Both the position numbers and the translations under genes were made by a program. From Trametes villosa (lineage: Eukaryota; Basidiomycota; Agaricomycetes; Polyporales; Polyporaceae): a stretch of 64,000 bases of DNA. Below are positions 56,716-64,000 of this stretch, piece after piece; the first letter of the stretch is position 1; every line of letters begins with the position of its first letter. Location of the stretch: NCBI GenBank assembly GCA_002964805.2, contig PUDQ02000033.1, positions 1,116,001 to 1,180,000 on the forward strand, read 5' to 3'. The notes under the pieces were generated by a model that saw nothing but the letters and a program-made list of their open reading frames with translations, searched no databases and was not told the DNA's origin.

Positions 56716-59653
56716 ATGTCGACGCGTCTGACCGCTGCGCAGGTCATTGCCCAGGGCGAATACCTGCAACCCGACTTCGAGCCGTCCTCTCTCACGGTCG
56801 CCCAGCTCCTCGGGGTCTTTGGATACCACAACGTGCAGTATCCCTCGCAGTACACCAAGCCGAAACTCGTCCAGCTGTTCAACCAGGAGATCAAGCCGAA
56901 AGCGAAGAAGTACACGAAGGAGCGCATAAAGCGCGAGAATAGCCAGGCCAGTGAAGACGGGATTACAGATGGAGTAACTGGTCGGCCACTCAATGAGGGC
57001 AAGAAGGTGCGTCCCGATGCTCATATTCACAGTTTTCCATGCTCATCCTGTACTAGCCCGTTAGAAGAACCTCTAGACGACTATCGAAGACCCCCGCTGT
57101 AGAGGACCCGGCCGATGCTGAGGCAAGCGTTCCTGTCAGTCCTCCGCTATCTGTGGCTACTGCACACTTGACCGATTATGACGCCTTCCCCACAGCCTAA
57201 GCGCCGCCGCTCCTCCGCCGAACCATCCCTGGGCGGGCCCTCCAAGAAGCGGTCCGTGAAGCCCACAGAGCCCGTGCTGGTCGAGGAGAGCGAGCCGGAG
57301 GAGGTGCCTGTCGTTCGCAAAGTCGGACGGCCACGGAAGACTGTTAGTCCTATGCTTTCTTAGACGATACTTGTGTGGCTTACGATGCTATCGAAATAGG
57401 CTCCAGAAGCAGGCACTCAGACGAGACGCGTGTCTCGTCCGATCACTGAGGATCCCGAGTCCGGGTGGGAAGACAACAATATCTTCCAGTCCGGCACAGA
57501 GTCATCTCCCCTGCGTCCCTCCCCTACTCGTCCGCGGGCGCGTAAGTCGCTCGCGGCACGCCCAGCGCCCAAGTCGCGCAAGTCGATGTCCGCCCCTCCC
57601 CAGATGTCGTCTCCGTCGCCACCGAAGAACAAAGGCAAAGAACGAGAACGGCTCTCCTCAGTGAAGCCGCCGGAGAGCAGCTTCGAGCCCGACCTACCTG
57701 CGGAGGTACTCAGGCAACACGACGATACACAGCACCAGTCTCCCTTCCGCCAGCGGCTCTTCAAGCGCGAGCTGTCCATCGTGTCGGACGTGAAAGAGGT
57801 CGAGGAGCCGCCTTCGCAAGAGGACCACCATGCCGTAAGTCATGCTTCAGATGAACCTGCCGATGAACCCGCGCACGACCTATCTGCTCAGTCCGAAGAG
57901 GATGGGGCGGAGTCGACCAAGGAGCAGGAGTATGACGACGACGAGAATGTGTTCGCGGTCTCGCAACGAATTGCAGACGGCGGCGAGCTCGTCAAGCGCG
58001 ACGTCGACGAGGATGCACCGCGAACGCATTGGTTCCTCCGCCTTCTCTTTGCGGCTTTCGTTCTCTCGACAGCTCCCGTTGTCTACCAGTACAAGCAGGA
58101 GTCCTCGAGTATCGGCTTCTGCGACACTGGGTCGACAACGAACTCTGTACTCGAAGGCCTTCGGGTTCACAGGGCCGCAGTCAGCAGCTGTAACCTTGAG
58201 AACCGGACCACTCTCTGGCCTATGCCTGGACCTGACGGCACCTCCTCTGTTCTGGACCCCATCCCTACTGCTTCGGTCACCAGTGGCTCGGAAGACTCCT
58301 CAGCTTCTGTCGCGTCCGAGTCTGCGGTTGCTCTTTGCCCGGCTCCCCCTCTGGTCCCCTTCGCGCAGGCGAACGAGTGCACGCCCTGCCCGAAGCACGC
58401 GAAGTGCACGCCTAACTCGGTGACCTGCGAGAACGGCTTCATCCTGCGCCCCCACCCGCTCTTGGCCCTGTTCCCCGTTCCTGTCACGCACAAGGAGGCC
58501 AACAGTGCACTCCAGACATACGAACGGCCTTCGAACATCGCAGGCGAGTCCGAGATTTCTCGGCTTGTCTACGCGGGGTTGTCATACGCGCTCGATGGTC
58601 TCGTCGGTTTCGGGCCAGTGGCTTTCCCCCCTCGTTGTGTCGAGGACCCGCGTCGCAAGCGGCACATAGGCGTCCTCGGCAAGGCTATCGAGTCGATCCT
58701 GGCCAGTGAACGTGGGCGCAGGCTCTGCGAGGGTGTCGGTGTTGGTCTCCCTGAAGGCGACGAGGCAACCGAGGCGCAGCGCTGGGGCATCGAAGTCGAG
58801 AAATTGCGAGACAACATCAAGGAGAAGACAGCTGTAAGTCATAGCCACCCTCGCCCCGCGAACCAGGTACTGACTAGCGTCGGGAACTACAGCCGAGCAT
58901 GATTAACACACTGGACGATACCTTCAACGAGGCTGTCCAGCAATTGTTGCAGTGGGGTGGTGTTTTCATGGGCGAAGACGCTACGTAAGCGGGGTTTCTC
59001 CACTTCTTATTGTGCTGCCCATGCTGACTGCGATGATCCCAGTGGCAAGCGCTACTTGGCTCACAAGACACCCAGCATGAGCTGGGAGTGTTCGCTGAGA
59101 GTCAAAACCAGAGAGGCTTGGTTCGAGTGGCAGCGGTCTATCCTAGGTGCGTCTGACACTTCGGCCTACGCCGCCCGATTGTTAGTGCGAGCCACATCCT
59201 GACTTTCCTCTTTCTGTTCTAGGGACTGCGCTATCCATCCTGGCTGTGCTCTACACCCGACACCGCCAGGCACGCAAGGCCGTCGACGACGAGCGCGTCG
59301 CGACCCTCGTTACCGTCGCGCTCGACTGCCTCCGGAACCAGGAGCTCGCGCACCACACCGATCCCGTGACGGTCCCCCGCCCCTACCTGTCGTCGCTGCA
59401 GCTGCGCGACCTCGTCCTGCAGGACATCCACTCGGTCGGCGAGCGGAAGCGGCTGTGGTCACGCGTCGAGCGGATCGTGGAAGGGAACGCGAACGTGCGA
59501 ACGAACCTCGAAGAAGTCGAGGGCGGAGATGAGCAGCGGGTATGGAGGTGGGTCGGCAGCGCGGGAAGGACCCTGCCCCCCGGTACGCCCGGTGTGAAAC
59601 GGCTCGAGTACGAGTTCGAGGACAGGGGAGAGAGCGGCCGGATTGTCGCCTGA
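56716..59653 (+). CDS. src1: Src1/Heh/Man1-type inner nuclear membrane protein
   Basis: Integral inner-nuclear-membrane protein that tethers chromatin and helps nuclear pore and envelope repair with ESCRT. Start at 56716 (MSTRLTAAQVIAQGEYLQPD). The HeH/LEM-like fold covers residues about 1-75 (SLTVAQLLGVFGYHNVQYPS, YTKPKLVQLFNQEIKPKAKK). A long basic, disordered nucleoplasmic region with NLS-like PKRRRSS and AT-hook-like GRPRKT follows. The first transmembrane segment is WFLRLLFAAFVLSTAPVVYQ near 58030. The lumenal Man1-Src1 C-terminal domain contains NECTPCPKHAKCTPNSVTCE, then GFILRPHPLLALFPVPVTHK. The second transmembrane helix, ILGTALSILAVLYTRHRQ, is interrupted by an intron near 59145-59220. 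It ends with a winged-helix-like segment (ALDCLRNQELAHHTDPVTVP; LRDLVLQDIHSVGERKRLW). About seven exons. Confidence 0.9.
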
Positions 59654-61041
59654 ACTATGTGGTACTGATGTGTTTTCCTTTCCGTTTGATATGTTCTGTC
59701 TTCCTACTTCTCCCCGGCCGTACGTACGAACGCTCATCGATGCTGCTGCTGATATGTGATGTCTAGCATGTGCTCTCCTCCGCCGCTTGTCGCCTCTTCT
59801 CTCCGAACTTCGAATCCCCTATCCGCCGCTATGCCCCCTTCCGCCGTTTATAACTATATCTACTTATCGCTGTACTTCTAGGCCCTAACGCGATCGATGA
59901 ATCTACTACACCCTATTACCCAGCTTGTACTTCCTGCGTGCGCTTCTTAGAAGTGGAACGACGCGAAGTACAAACGATCGATCCCGGATAGTAAGTTGGA
60001 AGCACCCGTATGCACTTCTGCAGGCCACCAGACCCGTCTCTGTCCGCGAGACATACGTTTCAACAACCTCGGACATGCTCTGACTTACAGGATGACCGCT
60101 GGTGCTCGTCATGGTGCGGTATTTCCATGGCGAGAAGCACGCGGGAAAGGCGGGTGTGCTACCCTGACAGCCTTCCGGAAGGCGGCGTACTGACAACAAA
60201 CGACTCGCTCACATTGGGCATGCATTCGCTCGCTCGCAGGACCGAGGTCAAATGAACCCTCAGAACGGTTCAATGGGACTGTCGGTTTGAGGAATCATGC
60301 GCCCCACGTCTTTCCAATCGACCGCGCCGGTGCTCCCTACGCAGGAGCGAACTCAGTATCCACTCAGCCGCAGTTAGCGAATGCTCCCCGGAAGGCTCTA
60401 GACGCGGGGCGTTCGGTAGCCACGTGTTGCGGGGGCCACAACGGCGGTGCGATCCTGGGGACTTCGAATCGAATGCGGGGCGCCACCGACTCACATCGAG
60501 GATCCTCGGGCCTATTCAGTACCATTGCGTGCATCGAGCCGGTCTGCTACGGTATGCATTCGCCTCCGTGGCCTGCGGGTAAATCCCGAGTGTGCGCCAG
60601 AAGACGGCTCGATGCTTGGTTCGCCTATGCCGGTGCGGCATTGAATTCGAACCGAGCCGGGGTAGCATCCATCGCCGAGAGCGGGGTCCATAACGCGCTA
60701 CAAGCTTGAGCACTGTTCACGGCCGTCGAGATCCACCGAAGAGAATATTGCAAGGTTCGCAACTTGACACTGCCGTACACAGGGGGACATACTGCAGCCG
60801 GAAACCTCTTCCCGCAGCTACGAAGCCGCAGGAACATCGATATGAGCTCCGGAGATGAGGTTGTAGTACACTGTATATTGTATCATCCGCGGAGCGGAGG
60901 TCTACTAATTAGCCCCCGCCCCGGCCGCGGTCCTACCATCTCCGCGAAGTGTGCGAAGCCAAGGACGCCCTAAATGAATCCACTCAACTCGCACCCACTG
61001 CAGCCGAGCTGAGAGCTCTCCGCGCGCCGTCGCCCAGGATG
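59654..61041. other. 1.4-kb convergent spacer, no gene supported
   Basis: Open frames of up to 140 codons (60287-60709) overlap on both strands and show no motif, conserved splice pattern or codon bias. I see no transposon ends or tRNA. Confidence 0.4.
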
Positions 61042-63685
61042 TCAGCGCATGCCCGGCGGGACGGACCAGGTCGCGTCCCCGAGCGGGATGCCGGCCTGGA
61101 TCTTCTCGATGAGCGCGCGCTTCATGAACTGCTCCTCTGCGAGGACGCGCGTCGTCTGCATAACCAGGGGCCCCGTCAGCTTACCCACATTCAATTCAGA
61201 AGGAACAGCACAACATCGCGGCGGAAGAGGGGTGATAGCCACGCAGCACGCAGGCCGAGAAGGGAAAGCCCGCCCACAGCACAGGGCGGGCGGAATGGTG
61301 GTGGGGAGGGGGCGGGGGCAGGGTAAGGGGCAGAGGTGGCGACGTACCCGGAGGAACCGCTCGAGGTCGATGCGGCCGGCGTTGAGCGCGCGGTGGAGGT
61401 GGTATATCGTGTCCTCGATGGCGTTGTCCTCTGCGACAAGGTTTACGAGCCTGCGGCGTTACGTGATTGTGTCGTCGCGTTTACGTTTGCGCCGTTTGTG
61501 GGGATGCCGGTGCGGTGGGCGGCCGAGAGCGAGAGCCGAGGGAGCGGGAGGGGCAGCGGCGGGATTGGCGGGGCGGGTGGCGATGCAGGGCGGGGGGCGC
61601 AAGAAAGAATGACAATTCGGGTCAGTGCACGTTCTCAGCAGCGACAAGGTACCCGAAATGCACGCAAAAATGCATGCATATATTGCATTCCAAACAAACT
61701 CACTGGTTATGCACGATTGTCGTCGAGCACACGAGCTCGTCCACCTCGGGGTCGCCTTTCCGCCGGAGCTCGCCGACGTTGCGCTCCGCCGCGCCGACGA
61801 CGGCGCCGAGCCGTGCCGCGACGCCGCGGCACACGTCCCGCACGGCCTCGAGCCGCCCCATCTCGTCGCGCAGCGCGGGCTCGCCTGCGAGCAGGTCTGC
61901 CTGGTTCGCACGCAGGCGCTCTGCGTCGAGCGCCATCGCCTGTGAGAGGCTCGCAAGTTCGCCGGCGAGCTTTGCGTGCACCTGGTCGTGCAGCCTTAGT
62001 AACTCCGGGTTTGGCGGGCGTGGCGGCGCCGGGGCGGGTGCCGCCGAGCCCTGCCCCTGCGCCTGTTGGGACGAGCCGTCGTCGTCCTCGGCATCGAGCA
62101 GGTCCGGAGGCGGAACGGACGGCGGGGCGGGTGGCGGCGGGGGCGCGCCGGAGGGGGGTGCAAAGGTGGGAGGGAAGGGCGGCGGGGGCGGCTGGGTGCT
62201 TGGTGGCGGTGAGACATATGGACGTCCGCCAGGAATACCGGCAGTATGCCGAGGTGCGACATATGGCGGGGAACCATACGGCGGCTGCAGCTGCGTCTGC
62301 CCAGGGTGCCCGGGGCTTGGCGCCGCCGTGTACGCGTTCGGCGGGGAAATGGCCCGGTATGCAGCAGCCCCGGGCGCGGCGCCAATGTTTCCTGGCGCAA
62401 TAGCGGGTGGCAGCGGCGGCGGAGGGGGCGCAGGCGGGCTCGTCTGCGACGCTGCCCGATATGGCGGTTGCGATCGGGCCTGGCTCAGATGCGGCGCGGG
62501 GCTCGATGGCGCGCCGGGCGCCCACCCGGGTGCGTGCGCGTGCGGGGGCAAATCAGCGTACGCCCCGCGGTTGCGCGGCGAATACCCCGGGGGCGCCGGC
62601 GAGTGCGCGTGCAGCCCCGCGCCGGCGAGCTCCTGAGCGGCGTGCGCGTGCGGGGGCAGCGGCGGGGGCGGGCGGGCGGCGAGCGTGGCCGGCTACTCGA
62701 GCGGGCGGGGCGATCGAGGAGGGGGGCCGATCAGCATCGCGCGACGCGACGTGTATACGATCGGGAGACGCGTACGCACCGTGCTCAGGTGGGCCGGCGA
62801 CTCAGTCCGGGCGTGCGCGCCCGGCTGGGGGACCGGGGCTGTCGCGCTTCTGGGCGGCGGCGCAGCGCTGGGGACGCCCGGTTTGGCAGGGAGCGGGGGT
62901 GGCCCGCCTGGGTGTGGAGCGGGTGAGGCGGTTCCATGTGCTGAGGCCGGGAGGGAAGCGTGCCGCTCCACTGGCAGCGGTGGTGGCGGGCGTGCAGCGT
63001 AGTCGGGTGCCGAGGAGGACGGGCGGGCGGGCGGTGGCTGCTGGGCGGTGACGTCTTTAGGCTTCGCGTACACAGGGGGCTGGCGCGAGAAGGCATCGTG
63101 CATTGCATCGAGCAGCGCGACGAGACTGCAGCCCTGCGTGCGCGAATGCACGGAGGGAGGGGTGGACGGATTATTGTTAGCCGCGGTATCACACACTGGC
63201 GGACGCGGCACGCGGGAGAAGGGAGACGGGGCGCACCTCGCATTTTCGCTCCCAATTGCGGACGTAGTCGATGAGACAGCGCCCGCTAATGTCCATGTCC
63301 GGCGCGGCACGGATGAGCATGTCGCTCGTGGGTACGACATATGCCATAGGCGGCGTCCGGGGATACTCGCGAGGGACCCAGACGGCGATCGGGATGTTGT
63401 AGGACGCGCCTCGGAAGGAGATGGGAAGCAGGCCGTGCAGGCAGAGCAGCAGCTGGGTGCGGCCGTCGTCATACGCTGTGTTTCACGGCAAGCGGGGGCA
63501 TGAGCGATCGGAGGCAGCTAGAAAGGACGGCGCGGGTGAACTGAACTGTAGACGTCTGTCTTCGGGCGGATGGTGGGATGGCGGTTGAGGACGGCATCAG
63601 CGTGTGCGTAGACGAGGTCCGGGTTTGGATATGTCTGGACGTTCTGGCGCAGCCATTTCTGCGTGAGCGACTCAGACTTGCTCAT
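61042..63685 (-). CDS. vps23: ESCRT-I subunit Vps23/TSG101
   Basis: ESCRT-I subunit that binds ubiquitinated cargo at endosomes. Start at 63685 (MSKSESLTQKWLRQNVQ). The N-terminal UEV domain follows over three exons: NPDLVYAHADAVLNRHPTIR, RTQLLLCLHGLLPISFRGAS, YNIPIAVWVPREYPRTPPMA, DISGRCLIDYVRNWERKCE and SLVALLDAMHDAFSRQPPV. A Pro/Ala-rich linker of about 330 residues comes next, with an inferred intron from 62753 to about 62692 (donor after TRLPI, acceptor before PATLAARPP). The coiled coil starts NPELLRLHDQVHAKLAGELA. The steadiness box is LVNLVAEDNAIEDTIYHLHR, then ALNAGRIDLERFLR and TTRVLAEEQFMKRALIEKIQ, ending at VPPGMR (61042). The linker is longer than in yeast or human forms. Confidence 0.9.
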
Positions 63686-64000
63686 CGCATGGGACGAGGA
63701 GGACGGGCGGATCCTGGACAGATGCGATTCGGACGAGGCTGTAGCGTCGGCGGTCACTCGACGCGGGAGGTGCAGCAGCAATCAGCGCGCGTCAACGCGT
63801 CCACCCCCTCCCGGCTGATCGGACCGGAAACAGGCGCCCATGCAGACGCGGGGCACCGGTCCTGTGGACGAGCTGCGGGGATGGGATGGGTGGTGAGAAC
63901 GGCGGCGGAGGTTGGAAATATCAAACTCTACGCAGGCCGGGGTCGCAGCTGCCGGTTGCGAGCTGGGAGGAGTGGGCGGAGGTAGAGTTGTACTTCCGCG
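63686..64000. other. Upstream region of vps23, nothing further seen
   Basis: Promoter side of the Vps23 gene up to the window edge. No second gene start can be supported. Confidence 0.35.

Noticed and set aside
60287..60709. 140-codon open frame in the spacer after Src1
   Set aside because: No motif, no splice continuation, and an overlapping frame on the opposite strand of similar quality.
61336..62636. Two long plus-strand open frames (355 and 389 codons)
   Set aside because: Antisense shadows of the Pro/Ala-rich Vps23 linker.

Overview
The window is nuclear DNA from a filamentous basidiomycete, most likely an Agaricomycete and perhaps Polyporales; the order is inferred from gene content. 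Genes are broken by many introns of about 45-90 nt with GT..AG ends, coding regions are GC-rich with C/G third positions, and spacers are short. Fungal families such as an Src1/Heh nuclear-membrane protein, a YRO2-type opsin relative, a Zn2Cys6 regulator and an F-box paralogue cluster are present. I see no rRNA, tRNA, CRISPR array or intact transposon.

Layout. 1-3.5 kb (-): USP48-like deubiquitinase running off the left edge. 4.1-5.6 (+): unknown membrane protein. 5.8-6.8 (-): coiled-coil protein. 7.3-10.9 (+): FHIP/RAI16-like protein. 11.2-19.3 (-): three tandem F-box paralogues. 19.6-20.8 (-): DNAJC9-like J protein. 21.1-22.0 (+): GPI-type secreted protein. 22.3-24.2 (-): Golgi-type multispan protein. 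24.7-26.4 (-): SET-domain methyltransferase. 26.8-28.0 (+): short-chain dehydrogenase. 28.4-32.4 (-): about 1,240-residue disordered protein. 33.2-36.3 (+): transcription factor with two Zn2Cys6 clusters. 36.9-38.0 (-): opsin-related protein. 39.1-40.7 (-): AKR7-type aldo-keto reductase. 41.2-42.2 (+): OTUD6-type deubiquitinase. 42.7-45.3 (-): beta-adaptin. 45.6-46.9 (+): Nepro-like nucleolar protein. 47.2-48.9 (-): sulfide:quinone oxidoreductase. 49.9-51.3 (+): Mso1-like exocytosis protein. 52.9-54.5 (+): serine-rich cupredoxin. 55.2-56.2 (-): SAM-dependent O-methyltransferase. 56.7-59.7 (+): Src1/Man1 inner nuclear membrane protein. 61.0-63.7 (-): ESCRT-I Vps23/TSG101.

Most genes are housekeeping genes in alternating orientation, often as divergent pairs sharing 0.2-0.9 kb promoters. 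Several belong to ubiquitin biology (USP48-like, three F-box proteins, OTUD6, Vps23) or to membrane traffic (FHIP, beta-adaptin, Mso1, Vps23), but nothing indicates that they form one operating unit.

The most unusual signals are: a regulator with two tandem Zn2Cys6 clusters, each interrupted at the same place by a 13-nt microexon; a tandem duplicate of the terminal coding exon of the sulfide:quinone oxidoreductase gene; the F-box array, whose members share an F-box intron and, for two of them, a duplicated ACGCGT-rich promoter; an exact TCACGCGTGA palindrome in two unrelated promoters; and a GC-AG intron in an opsin relative that has lost the retinal lysine. Splice models were built by eye from GT/AG sites, frame and family conservation. 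Coordinates are for coding spans including introns.
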